Assembly (NCBI GenBank): GCA_017632855.1
Contig: JAGBQM010000010.1
Location: 1-54,314 of the forward strand
DNA length: 54,314 nucleotides
From: Aeriscardovia sp.
Lineage (GTDB): Bacteria; Actinomycetota; Actinomycetes; Actinomycetales; Bifidobacteriaceae
Direction: 5' to 3'
Part shown: positions 41,841 to 49,628 of the stretch, one piece after another
How the letters are laid out: each line of letters starts with the position of its first letter
Numbering within the stretch: the first letter of the stretch is position 1
Notes under the pieces: generated by a model
What the model saw: the letters and a program-made list of their open reading frames with translations, nothing else
Database searches by the model: none
Told to the model about the DNA's origin: nothing
Translations under genes and position numbers: made by a program

Positions 41841-43544
41841 ATGAAGGAGAAGGCCAAGGGAAAGCCAAGGGAAAAAGCCGTAGCGTCAAACGGCAGAAGC
41901 CTGTGGCTGGTGCTTTTCGTCATAGCGATGGCCGTGTCCATAATCGTCATGGATTTGACGATTGTAGACGTGTCAATGCCTGCCATGATGACAGATTTGC
42001 ATCTGAGCTTCGCCTCCGTAGAGTGGGTGGTGGACCTTTATTCTCTGGTTTTTGCGTCTCTGCTTATAACGTTCGGCAGGATTGCCGATCACATCGGACG
42101 AAAGAAAATGATGCTTATAGGCCTGGCGGTATTTTTGGCCGGGTCTATCGTGGCCGCCCTCGCCCCCTCCTTGGCCCCCCTTCTGATAGGAAGGTTCATA
42201 CAGGGGGTAGGAGGAGCGATGATCCTCCCTACCACCCTTTCTTCCATTAATACCATTTTCAAGGGCAAGTACAGGGTTATGGCCTTTGCGACTTACGGAT
42301 CGTCTATAGCCGTGGCGGCCGGCGTGGCCCCACTTATAGGAGGCCTGTTTACCACTTATTCGACTTGGCGTTGGGTCTTTTGGTTTGACGTGATAGTGGC
42401 AGGAGTCGTAGGACTTCTCGTATGGTATGCGATACCCGACAGCCGCGGCGAAAAAATTAAAGGCATGTTTGACCTTGGGGGGTTCGTACTTTCCACTCTC
42501 AGCTTTGTCTTTATCGTCTACGGGCTTATAGAAGGTCAAAACTACGGATGGTGGGAGCCTAAAGCCGGAACCAAGCCCTGGGCCGCAGGGCTTAGCCGCA
42601 TACCGTGGGTATTTTTGGCAGGCATCGTAGCCCTGATACTGTTTGTGGTACTGGAAGTGATACTGGAAGATCGCGGAAAGAGCACGCTTATGAGCGTGAA
42701 GCTCTTTAAGTACCGCAGCTTCTCTTTTGGAAACATTGTTTCCATAGTAAATGCGGTGGGAGAATACGGCCTCGTCTTCCTCCTTCCCCTCTTCCTTCAA
42801 AACATCCTCAGGCTTTCGGCCATACAGACCGGATACGTGCTTTGCGTTATGGCCTCCGGAGCGTTCATTTCCGGAGGGTTTGCGACTCCTTTCGTCAAGC
42901 ACACCAGCGCCAAAGCCGTGATTTCCGCAGGCTTTCTCTTTGAAGCCGGAAGCATGGCCGGCTTCTACTTCACGATTCGACCCGGAAACGGGGCGATGGA
43001 GGGCCTAATCTACCTTTGGCTCGCCCTTTACGGAGTAGGTCTGGGATTTGCTTCCGCGCAGCTTACAAGCGTAATCATGATTGACGTTCCCGATTTGAAG
43101 GCGGGGCAGGGAAGCTCTGTAAAGTCGACCATAAGTCAGCTGGCGTCCTCTCTTGCGATAGCGGTGATAGGAATAATTTTTGTAGACTTCCTCTGGGCTA
43201 CGCTTCCTCCCAAAGTAAGCCAGCTTCACCTTCCCGACCAATTTTCCAGAGAGATTAACAACGTCGTCATAGACAGCTCCGGAAGCGCCATTCCCGAGCT
43301 GGAAGGAAGCAGGGAGTACCTAGACGCCCCTGCATCCTTCCAAAAGGACTTCAAAAACAAAATAGATTCAGGATTCACCGAAGGAATCTCCAACACCCTG
43401 GGTGTAGACTCCATTATCCTTCTTTGCGGGGGAGTGGTTTCATGGATACTTCCCAATGAGAAAAAGAGGAAGAAGGTAAAAGAAAAAGAAAGCGAGGCTG
43501 AAAGGGCCGTGAAAGCGGAAGTGCAGACCGCTATGGATCTTTAG
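41841..43544 (+). CDS. DHA2-family (14-TM) MFS efflux transporter
   Basis: Proton-driven drug/H+ antiporter of the EmrB/QacA group in the cytoplasmic membrane. The 567-residue product has about 14 hydrophobic helices. Motif A is GRIADHIGRKKMM (about 70-82), and AAGVAPLIGGLF resembles the antiporter motif C. A long outer loop (LHLPDQFSREINN, then SREYLDAPASFQ) lies before the last helix, as in QacA-type pumps. ATG at 41841 is preferred over the GTG just before it, with GAAGG upstream. It is paralogous to the pump at 44389-46086. The substrate is unknown. Confidence 0.9.
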   Translation: MKEKAKGKPREKAVASNGRSLWLVLFVIAMAVSIIVMDLTIVDVSMPAMMTDLHLSFASVEWVVDLYSLVFASLLITFGRIADHIGRKKMMLIGLAVFLAGSIVAALAPSLAPLLIGRFIQGVGGAMILPTTLSSINTIFKGKYRVMAFATYGSSIAVAAGVAPLIGGLFTTYSTWRWVFWFDVIVAGVVGLLVWYAIPDSRGEKIKGMFDLGGFVLSTLSFVFIVYGLIEGQNYGWWEPKAGTKPWAAGLSRIPWVFLAGIVALILFVVLEVILEDRGKSTLMSVKLFKYRSFSFGNIVSIVNAVGEYGLVFLLPLFLQNILRLSAIQTGYVLCVMASGAFISGGFATPFVKHTSAKAVISAGFLFEAGSMAGFYFTIRPGNGAMEGLIYLWLALYGVGLGFASAQLTSVIMIDVPDLKAGQGSSVKSTISQLASSLAIAVIGIIFVDFLWATLPPKVSQLHLPDQFSREINNVVIDSSGSAIPELEGSREYLDAPASFQKDFKNKIDSGFTEGISNTLGVDSIILLCGGVVSWILPNEKKRKKVKEKESEAERAVKAEVQTAMDL

Positions 43545-43595
43545 CGCAGCGCGCTCTAGTCAAAAAGTGACGCGGTAAGATTAAAATTTATTTGC

Positions 43596-43617
43596 ACCTG
43601 TTCAAATACGCACAGGT
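43596..43617 (+). promoter_or_regulatory. Inverted repeat upstream of the DUF4191 gene
   Basis: ACCTGT (43596-43601) and ACAGGT (43612-43617) form a perfect inverted repeat with a ten-base spacer. It lies 41 bases before the DUF4191 start in a 113-base gap that otherwise holds no gene. It could be a repressor site or a hairpin in the 5' leader. Confidence 0.35.
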
Positions 43618-43657
43618 TTCCATACGCATCCCACGTCATTTAAGGATTGACTAAGCT

Positions 43658-44392
43658 ATGGCAAAAGAAGAAGCCAGAAAAAAGAAAAAAGGCGCCATAA
43701 AGCAGATTGTGCAAATTTATAAGCTCACTTATAAAACCAACAAGTCCCTTCCCTGGTGGATGCTTTTGGCTTTCCTCGTCCCCATTGGGGTAGCCTTGGC
43801 GATATGTTTTGGCGTGAGGTTCACCATTGCCTGGATTTGGATCCTCGTAATCCTGTGCGGGGTGATGGTGGGTTTTTCTGCAGCTTCAGCCACTCTGACG
43901 CAGATTTCGGACCGAGCCGGATATAAAAGGCTTGAAGGCCAGTTCGGGGCCTCTTCAGCAGTATTTTCCACTATTACCAGAGGGGATTTTTCGTTTCCCG
44001 AAGAGCCTGTGTGGATAAACCGAAAGACCAGAGACGCGCTCTGGAGGGGCACGGGCAGGGCCGGAATGTACTTGGTGGGAGAAGGGGACAAAGCCAGGCT
44101 CTCTATTGAAATGGATAAGCAGGAAGCGATACTGCGCAGGGTGGCCCCCGGAAGCAAAATCCCCGTCATAAGGATTTTTGTTGGAAACGGCAAGGGAAGA
44201 ACCCCCATAAGCAAGCTGCGCGGAACGATAATGAGAAAGAAAGCCGCCCTTACGAAAATGGAGCTAAACGAATTGAATGTGAGGCTCACCACCATGCAGG
44301 CAAAGCAGCAGGCCCTTCCCAGAAATGTGGACCCCAATAAGATCAAGGTCAGCAACAGGATGATGAGAAGGAGGAGCGGAGCCGACAGTTAA
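43658..44392 (+). CDS. DUF4191-family membrane protein
   Basis: Actinobacterial membrane protein of unknown role. The 244-residue product has a basic N-terminus (EEARKKKKGAIKQIVQIYKL) followed by TYKTNKSLPWWMLLAFLVPI, typical of the DUF4191 family. Two membrane helices (about 28-48 and 52-72) are followed by a cytoplasmic domain with VWINRKTRDALWRGTGRAGM. In other actinobacteria this gene often lies near glnA or lipoate genes; here it sits between two drug pumps. Its stop overlaps the stop of the converging pump gene. Confidence 0.85.
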   Translation: MAKEEARKKKKGAIKQIVQIYKLTYKTNKSLPWWMLLAFLVPIGVALAICFGVRFTIAWIWILVILCGVMVGFSAASATLTQISDRAGYKRLEGQFGASSAVFSTITRGDFSFPEEPVWINRKTRDALWRGTGRAGMYLVGEGDKARLSIEMDKQEAILRRVAPGSKIPVIRIFVGNGKGRTPISKLRGTIMRKKAALTKMELNELNVRLTTMQAKQQALPRNVDPNKIKVSNRMMRRRSGADS

Positions 44393-46086
44393 TCTAAGGC
44401 CTTTTCCCTTTCCGTCACGCCCTCTATTTCTTCCTCCCTGTCTTCTTCCAACGTTTTTTCCCTCTCTTTTGCAAGCTTCTTTTTTCCGGGGAACCATAAG
44501 CACATCACAAAGCTTGCGGCAATTACGGCAGCCGAAACCAAGGTGGTATCTGCAATTCCGTTTTCAAATCCGCGCTTTATATGGGAGTCTATCGAAGACT
44601 TGTCTGGATTGTGCTCCAAAGACTTTTCAATTTCGGGAATGGAAGTTCCCTGGGTAACTATCACCGAACTCGTCACAGCCTGCTTTTCCTGGCTGGAGAG
44701 ATTCGTGTTATTTACGGCGGAAGGAATTTCAGTCCAAAGGAAGGCCGTAAAAATTGAAGCTATTATGCCCACGCCCAGTGAAGACGCCAGCTGCACGGCC
44801 GTAGATTGGATGGAAGAAGCCTGGCCTCCCCACTTGTTCGGAACCCCGCTCATAAGGATTGCGGAAAGTTGGGCGGAAGTGAGTCCGAGGCCGAATCCGT
44901 AAGCTATCAGCCACCCCCTTATGGCCCATGAGCTCGGAGAGAAGCTGGTTTTAAACAGGAAGAAAATTCCCACCAAAGAAAGGGCCTGAATCGCCATACC
45001 CCAAACGATCACGGTTTTAGTGGAAGTAACTTTGACAAGCGGGGCGGCTAAAAGCCCGGAAACGAGGGAGGCGAAGCCCGTGCAGCACGTCACTTCTCCG
45101 GCCTGCAGGGCGCTCATCCCCAAGACGTTTTGCAGGAATTGCGGGAGGATGAAAAGGATTCCTATTAGGCCCGTCCTAAACACCACCTGCACGGCCACAG
45201 ACAGGGAGAAAGTGTGAATATGGAAGACGTTCAGGTCGATTATGTAGGATTTGCCCCTCTTTACCCTGTAGTTTTCCCAGAAGATGAACAAAACAAGGGC
45301 TATTGCGCCGATAAACAAAATCCAGGGAACAATGGAAAGGCCCAGCCATTTGGCGGATCCCTTTGAAGCGAACCACCATCCCATGGTTTTTCCCTCTATA
45401 AGGCCGTAGACCAAGCCTCCGAATCCTATGATGGAAAGGATTAGGCCCAAAACGTCTAGCCCCTTGAATTTTTCGCCGTAGGTGTCGGGAATCGTAAAAA
45501 GAACGAAAATGGCGCTAACGGCCGCGAGAGGAATTTCTATCCAAAATACCCACTGCCAGCTGGCGTAAGTTACCAGAAGGCCTCCAAGCCACGGCCCCAC
45601 TCCAAACATTGCGCTCATAAGGGAACCGAACAGGGCGAAGGCGAAGATGCGCATGCCTCCCGTGTAGATTGCGTTCATTGTCGAAAAAATAGTGGGAAGG
45701 ATCATGGCCCCGCCTATTCCTTGGACGACTCTGGCCGTCATCAGCATGGCGTAGCCGCCGAATTTGCCGGCCAGAGCCCCAAGCACGCTCCCCAGGGCGA
45801 ATACCACAAGGCCCCATACGAGCATCTTTTTTCTTCCCATCGCGTCGGCTATTCTGCCGGAAGTTACCAGCAGGGCGCAGAAGATGAGGGAATAAATGCT
45901 GACTATCCACTCTCCGTTGGAGGCGTTCAAGTTAAAGACCTGCATTATGGAGGGAAGGGCCACGTTCATTATGGTCCCGTCCATGATTACGGCCGAGATC
46001 GCTACTACCAGCCCTATCAGTGAAAGCCATTTGGATTTCAGCTTTGCCCCTGAGGGCTGTTCATTTTGCCCTGTTTTTTCAGCCAT
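44389..46086 (-). CDS. DHA2-family (14-TM) MFS efflux transporter, second copy
   Basis: A 565-residue drug/H+ antiporter paralogous to the pump at 41841: both share VAISAVIMDGTI-like starts, motif A (GRIADAMGRKKML), VGPWLGGLLVTY as motif C, and a long extracellular loop before the last helix. It ends in an acidic cytoplasmic tail (EREKTLEEDREEEIEG). It is transcribed away from a TetR gene (46220), with a strong inverted repeat in the shared promoter region, the standard layout for a ligand-induced pump. No terminator separates it from the converging DUF4191 gene. Confidence 0.9.
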   Translation of the reverse strand: MAEKTGQNEQPSGAKLKSKWLSLIGLVVAISAVIMDGTIMNVALPSIMQVFNLNASNGEWIVSIYSLIFCALLVTSGRIADAMGRKKMLVWGLVVFALGSVLGALAGKFGGYAMLMTARVVQGIGGAMILPTIFSTMNAIYTGGMRIFAFALFGSLMSAMFGVGPWLGGLLVTYASWQWVFWIEIPLAAVSAIFVLFTIPDTYGEKFKGLDVLGLILSIIGFGGLVYGLIEGKTMGWWFASKGSAKWLGLSIVPWILFIGAIALVLFIFWENYRVKRGKSYIIDLNVFHIHTFSLSVAVQVVFRTGLIGILFILPQFLQNVLGMSALQAGEVTCCTGFASLVSGLLAAPLVKVTSTKTVIVWGMAIQALSLVGIFFLFKTSFSPSSWAIRGWLIAYGFGLGLTSAQLSAILMSGVPNKWGGQASSIQSTAVQLASSLGVGIIASIFTAFLWTEIPSAVNNTNLSSQEKQAVTSSVIVTQGTSIPEIEKSLEHNPDKSSIDSHIKRGFENGIADTTLVSAAVIAASFVMCLWFPGKKKLAKEREKTLEEDREEEIEGVTEREKALD

Positions 46087-46161
46087 GAAGCTCCTAAAAG
46101 ACAGCGATTTAAAGAGAATATGAATTTAAATCAATTTCAAAACGATTAAGGTGTCGTAGAC

Positions 46162-46199
46162 TTAAACAGATTGTATCATAATTTAGACAATTTGTTTAA
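46162..46199. promoter_or_regulatory. TetR operator candidate in divergent promoter
   Basis: Arms TTAAACAGATTGT (46162-46174) and ACAATTTGTTTAA (46187-46199) are inverted repeats of 13 bases with one mismatch and a 12-base spacer. On the minus strand, TGATACAAT (46170-46178) is an extended -10 for the pump gene that overlaps the left arm, so a bound repressor would block it. The TetR start is 21 bases to the right, consistent with autoregulation. Confidence 0.75.
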
Positions 46200-46219
46200 A
46201 TATAGATAAGCTATATTTC

Positions 46220-46840
46220 GTGCCAAAAAGAATGTGGGAGGGATGCGTTCACAGGCTTTATGACGCTTTCTGGTCCCTTTTAGAAGAAAAGCCCTATGCC
46301 CAAATCTCAGTTTCAGAGCTCCTGGCCCGCGCCGGAGTGAGCCGGGGGGATTTTTATTACCACTACAAGAACCTGGTGGATCTGGCGAAATGCGCGGTGG
46401 AAGACGAGGCGAAAAACTGGGATGACTTGACTTCGCTCTTTTTAAATTTTGACGAGAGCAACATAGAAGTGGCAACCGACCAAATCTATTACTATCTTTC
46501 ATCCATCTGCAGGCAAAATTCCCTCAAAGCCAAAAGGCTTTCCATTCTTATTTCCCCCCATGGGAGCATGTACCTTGTAGAAGCCTTCAGGGAGGGGTTC
46601 AAAGATTACATAGTCAGATACAGGAATTTGGATCTCGAAAAATTCAACAATATGCAAAAAATTTTATTTGAAGGAGTAGTGGGCTTTTCCACAAGCCTCC
46701 TCGTTCATCTGGATCTATTGAAGAGCCTGGACAGGGAGGAATTAAACAGCCTTTCCGGTCATTTGGCCTCGATAATATATGCTTCCATAAAAAGTCACCA
46801 ACCGGGGGAGAAGGAAGTTTCGGGCAGTAAAAATATTTAA
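46220..46840 (+). CDS. TetR-family regulator, divergent from the pump
   Basis: The 206-residue product has an N-terminal helix-turn-helix (about 24-55, ISVSELLARAGVSRGDFYYH) and a C-terminal ligand domain with LSGHLASIIY at the end. Start GTG at 46220. It is divergently arranged with the second DHA2 pump and is its likely repressor through the inverted repeat at 46162-46199. Convergent with the DUF3043 gene, whose stop is five bases beyond. Confidence 0.9.
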   Translation: MPKRMWEGCVHRLYDAFWSLLEEKPYAQISVSELLARAGVSRGDFYYHYKNLVDLAKCAVEDEAKNWDDLTSLFLNFDESNIEVATDQIYYYLSSICRQNSLKAKRLSILISPHGSMYLVEAFREGFKDYIVRYRNLDLEKFNNMQKILFEGVVGFSTSLLVHLDLLKSLDREELNSLSGHLASIIYASIKSHQPGEKEVSGSKNI

Positions 46841-46845
46841 CGACT

Positions 46846-47475
46846 TCAGTCCGGCCAGTGTCCGCGCTTTTTCTCTGCAGGCTTGGGCACTCTGAAGCGC
46901 CTTATCTGAATAGCCCTGGAGATGGCGTAAGTAAGAAGCCTTTCTTTGCGGAGGATAGAGCGCTTCCCATCCCACTTTCCGTGCTTTATAAGGCTGCGCT
47001 TTAAAGTGATCCACAAAACCGTAAGGTCTATCAAAACGGCCGCCATGTACACATACATTATCATGGCCAGCACAAACCCCAGAACCGAAGAGAAGGAAGA
47101 AAGGCTGATGGATCCTATAAGCAGGATCAGTGCCACGGGGATGAAGAACTCCCCCAAGTTATACCGGGCGTCTATCCAGTCTCTTGTAAAAGTCCTTATG
47201 GGAGATCTTTCGGCCTTGGGCATGTTGGCAACGTCGCCCGTTTCCATTGCCACATATTCCCTGTCCTGCTTGAGCCTTACCCTTTTTCTTTCTACTTTAT
47301 TTCTTTCCTTGCGATCTTTTGGATCGGGCACCAGGGGGAGGTATGAAAGCTTTTGAGCTTCCTTCCTTTTGAGGGTGGGCTGATCCTTTTTCATTCCCGG
47401 CATTCTGGGCCCAGCAGCCGGAGCGGCTTCTTCTTCGTCCTTTTTTTTCTTAAAGCCCGAGAAATTCCATTTCAC
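46846..47475 (-). CDS. DUF3043-family membrane protein
   Basis: An actinobacteria-specific membrane protein of unknown function (209 residues). The N-terminal half is charged and Pro/Lys-rich (KKKKDEEEAAP, then PTLKRKEAQKLSYLPLVPDP), followed by KAERSPIRTFTRDWIDARYN, a DUF3043 hallmark. Two membrane helices (about 110-130 and 138-160) and a C-terminal basic tail follow. It is divergent from the M20 dipeptidase gene (57-base gap), a pairing that recurs in related genomes as far as I recall. Confidence 0.87.
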   Translation of the reverse strand: MKWNFSGFKKKKDEEEAAPAAGPRMPGMKKDQPTLKRKEAQKLSYLPLVPDPKDRKERNKVERKRVRLKQDREYVAMETGDVANMPKAERSPIRTFTRDWIDARYNLGEFFIPVALILLIGSISLSSFSSVLGFVLAMIMYVYMAAVLIDLTVLWITLKRSLIKHGKWDGKRSILRKERLLTYAISRAIQIRRFRVPKPAEKKRGHWPD

Positions 47476-47532
47476 ATAAAAAAGGTATCCTATAAGCGGG
47501 ACTTGATTTACTTTTTAAGCTGGTGAAGTGCA

Positions 47533-48909
47533 ATGAGTTCTGAAAACGGAAAAAACGAAGCACTTGATGAAATTTCCAAGAAAATAGAAGACAACTGGGA
47601 AAGCTTCGTTTGCGCTTTGGAAAAGAAAATCTCTCTCAAAGCGGTTTCCGCAGAAGGGATAAGTTCTCCTACCATGAAGGCCTCGGCAGAGTTTGTGGCT
47701 CAGTGCCTTAGGGAGGCCGGAATAGACAACGCCCGGGTGGAACAGGCCGTTCAAGGGGACGGGACTCCCGGGGCGTGGGAGGTAGTAGGCCAAAAAGACG
47801 TGGGGTCGGATAAGACCGTTTTTCTTTACGCCCACCACGACGTGCAGCCTGCAGGCGAAGAAAGCGCGTGGAAGACCCCTCCCTTTAAAGGCGTAGTAGA
47901 GGGCGGAAGGCTTTACGGCAGGGGCTCAAGCGACGACGGCGGGGGCATAATGACGCATATGGGGGCCCTCACGGCACTCAAGGGCAACCTCAAGTGCAAT
48001 GTCAAAGTCTTTATAGAAGGGGAAGAGGAGATGGGGTCTCCAAGCTTCCTACCCTTCTTAAACGCTCATCCGGATTACTTTGACGCGGATGTGATGTTTA
48101 TAACCGACTCCAGCAACTGGTCGGCCAAAATCCCCTCCCTCACTTCCTCCCTTCGCGGAAACGTCACCATGGACGTCACTGTAAGGTGCCTTGGGCACCC
48201 TGTGCACTCCGGAACTTTCGGAGGGCCTATCCTTGACGCCAACACCGTTTCGTGCATGCTGGTTTCCAGCTTCTATGACAAAGACGGAAACATCGCAGTT
48301 CCAGGACTCCTCCAGAGCGAACCCATAGGGGGGCTGAAGGAGGATCTGAGTGAAGAGGACTTCAGGAAGGATTCCTCCCTCCTTCCTTCCTGCAGGCTGG
48401 CCGGCAGCGGCTCTTTGGCCTCCCGACTTTGGACAAAGCCCGCCATAGCACTCACGGGAATGGATATAAGGCCGGTAAAGGAAGCCTTTAACCAGCTGGC
48501 AAGCGAGTGCACTTTCAGGCTTTCGGCGAGAATCAGCCCTTTGCAGAAGGCTGAGGACGCCGCACAGGCGTTAAAGGACTTCATTGTAAAGAAGGCCCCC
48601 TTTGGCTGCCAGGTAGAGGTGCGCGTCCTGGAAACCGGCACGGGCTGGGCCATGGATCCGCACAACCCCGTGGCCTTAAAGGCTGAAAAGTGCTTTCAGG
48701 AAGTATTCGGCTGCGCTCCGGAAAACAAGGGCGAAGGCGGATCCATTCCCATGATTCCGATCCTCCAGGCCAAATTCCCGAAGGCTGCCGTCCTTGTAGA
48801 CGGCCCCGAAGATCCTCTCACCAACGCCCACGCCCCCAATGAATCCCAGGATCTTTCCGAGCTTAGAGGAGATATGGAAGCTGAGGCCCTCATTCTTTCT
48901 TCCCTTTAA
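47533..48909 (+). CDS. M20-family dipeptidase
   Basis: Zinc-dependent cytoplasmic dipeptidase or related deacylase, 458 residues. Metal ligands and catalytic residues: AHHDVQP (His101, Asp103), SSDDGGG (bridging Asp134) and EGEEEMGS (Glu162-166, with base and metal ligand). The dimerization domain (about 205-370) is in the expected middle position, beginning near GNVTMDVTVRCLGHPVHSGTFGG. GHPVHSGTFGG fits the M20A/DapE-CNDP-like dipeptidases rather than DapE itself. Start ATG at 47533 with AAGCTGGTGAAG upstream. It is followed one base later by the TTG start of an ECF S component. Confidence 0.9.
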   Translation: MSSENGKNEALDEISKKIEDNWESFVCALEKKISLKAVSAEGISSPTMKASAEFVAQCLREAGIDNARVEQAVQGDGTPGAWEVVGQKDVGSDKTVFLYAHHDVQPAGEESAWKTPPFKGVVEGGRLYGRGSSDDGGGIMTHMGALTALKGNLKCNVKVFIEGEEEMGSPSFLPFLNAHPDYFDADVMFITDSSNWSAKIPSLTSSLRGNVTMDVTVRCLGHPVHSGTFGGPILDANTVSCMLVSSFYDKDGNIAVPGLLQSEPIGGLKEDLSEEDFRKDSSLLPSCRLAGSGSLASRLWTKPAIALTGMDIRPVKEAFNQLASECTFRLSARISPLQKAEDAAQALKDFIVKKAPFGCQVEVRVLETGTGWAMDPHNPVALKAEKCFQEVFGCAPENKGEGGSIPMIPILQAKFPKAAVLVDGPEDPLTNAHAPNESQDLSELRGDMEAEALILSSL

Positions 48910-48910
48910 T

Positions 48911-49507
48911 TTGAAATCGGGTTCGAAGGCGAAAGCCTGGAGGTGGAGGGTTGTAGACATTTCCACGGCCAGCTGCCTGGCCGTGGCCAGCGGCATAGTC
49001 TTTTGGGTCGCAGACTTCCTCCCCTTTTCAGCCCTTCAAACCCTTCTGCCCGGCTTTGGCGGAATCCTGAACGGCCTGTGGCTTTTTGCAGGGCCTCTGG
49101 CGGCGATAATTGTCAGAAAGCCCGGCGCCGCCCTTTATTGCGAGCTTTTGGCCTCCATCCTTGAAGCCCTCATGGGAAATATTTACGGCGGAGCCAGCGT
49201 GATTATCCCCGGCTTCTTTGAAGGCCTGGGCGCGGAAATCGTCTTCGCCCTCTTTTTTTACCGTGTATGGAACATAGCGACCGTGTGCTTATCGTCTATG
49301 CTTTCGGGCTTTTTCTGCTGGGCGGAAAGCTTTTTAACCGATCTTCAGGCCATAAGCTTTTCAGGCCCCTACGGATTGGCCTACCTCCTTTTCACCCTCT
49401 TAAGCTCCCTTTTGACGGGGATTGGCGCATGGTGCCTTTACAGGGCCATCGCCAGAACCGGAGCTCTGGATCGCTTCAGATCCGGCCGGGAAGGCAGAAG
49501 CATATGA
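48911..49507 (+). CDS. ECF transporter S component, YkoE-like (copy 1)
   Basis: Membrane substrate-binding subunit of an energy-coupling factor transporter. The 198-residue product has about six hydrophobic helices. VRKPGAALYCELLASILEAL, GNIYGG and FEGLGAEIVFAL match YkoE (thiamine/hydroxymethylpyrimidine-type S proteins), as does the end YRAIARTGALDRF. TTG at 48911, right after the dipeptidase stop, gives the same length as the second copy. An ATG at 48839 would add 24 residues inside the dipeptidase frame. No Shine-Dalgarno is seen, so translation is probably coupled. The substrate is inferred from family only. Confidence 0.85.
   Translation: MKSGSKAKAWRWRVVDISTASCLAVASGIVFWVADFLPFSALQTLLPGFGGILNGLWLFAGPLAAIIVRKPGAALYCELLASILEALMGNIYGGASVIIPGFFEGLGAEIVFALFFYRVWNIATVCLSSMLSGFFCWAESFLTDLQAISFSGPYGLAYLLFTLLSSLLTGIGAWCLYRAIARTGALDRFRSGREGRSI
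49071..49101 (+). repeat. Direct repeat shared by the two S-component genes (copy 1)
   Basis: The 31 bases here recur exactly at 49780-49810. They encode the same stretch NGLWLFAGPLA/DGLWLFAGPLA. A second exact match of 20 bases links 49454-49473 to 50166-50185. Recombination at either pair would delete about 710 bases and leave one hybrid gene. Confidence 0.9.
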
Positions 49508-49520
49508 AGTACATCCTTTA

Positions 49521-49555
49521 AAAGTGATACCCTTAAATAAAACACGAATCACTTT
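49521..49555 (+). promoter_or_regulatory. Inverted repeat between the two S-component genes
   Basis: AAAGTGAT (49521-49528) and ATCACTTT (49548-49555) are perfectly inverted with a 19-base AT-rich spacer. It lies in the only untranslated gap (121 bases) in this gene chain. A second small hairpin, AGGC-TTTGGGC-GCCT, lies at about 49587-49601. No thiamine riboswitch consensus (CTGAGA or ACCTGA cores) is visible. A protein-binding site for a substrate-dependent regulator is possible. Confidence 0.45.
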
Positions 49556-49628
49556 GCGCTCTCGTCGTTCTACGGGGAATTGGAGAGGCTTTGGGCGCCT
49601 TTGAGTATCGCCTTTAGGGGATGAAGGT

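Noticed and set aside
41973-42902. Minus-strand open frame (309 codons) inside the first MFS gene
   Set aside because: Antisense shadow of a clear 14-TM transporter; rich in His/Tyr/Gly/Arg, typical of the reverse complement of membrane-helix codons.
43543-43555. GC-rich hairpin AGCGC-AGC-GCGCT at the stop of the first MFS gene as a terminator
   Set aside because: The stem is five pairs, overlaps the stop codon and has no T-run after it.
49508-49628. Thiamine (TPP) riboswitch before the second YkoE gene
   Set aside because: The family suggests thiamine-related uptake, but the conserved CTGAGA and ACCTGA cores are absent and the gap is only 121 bases.
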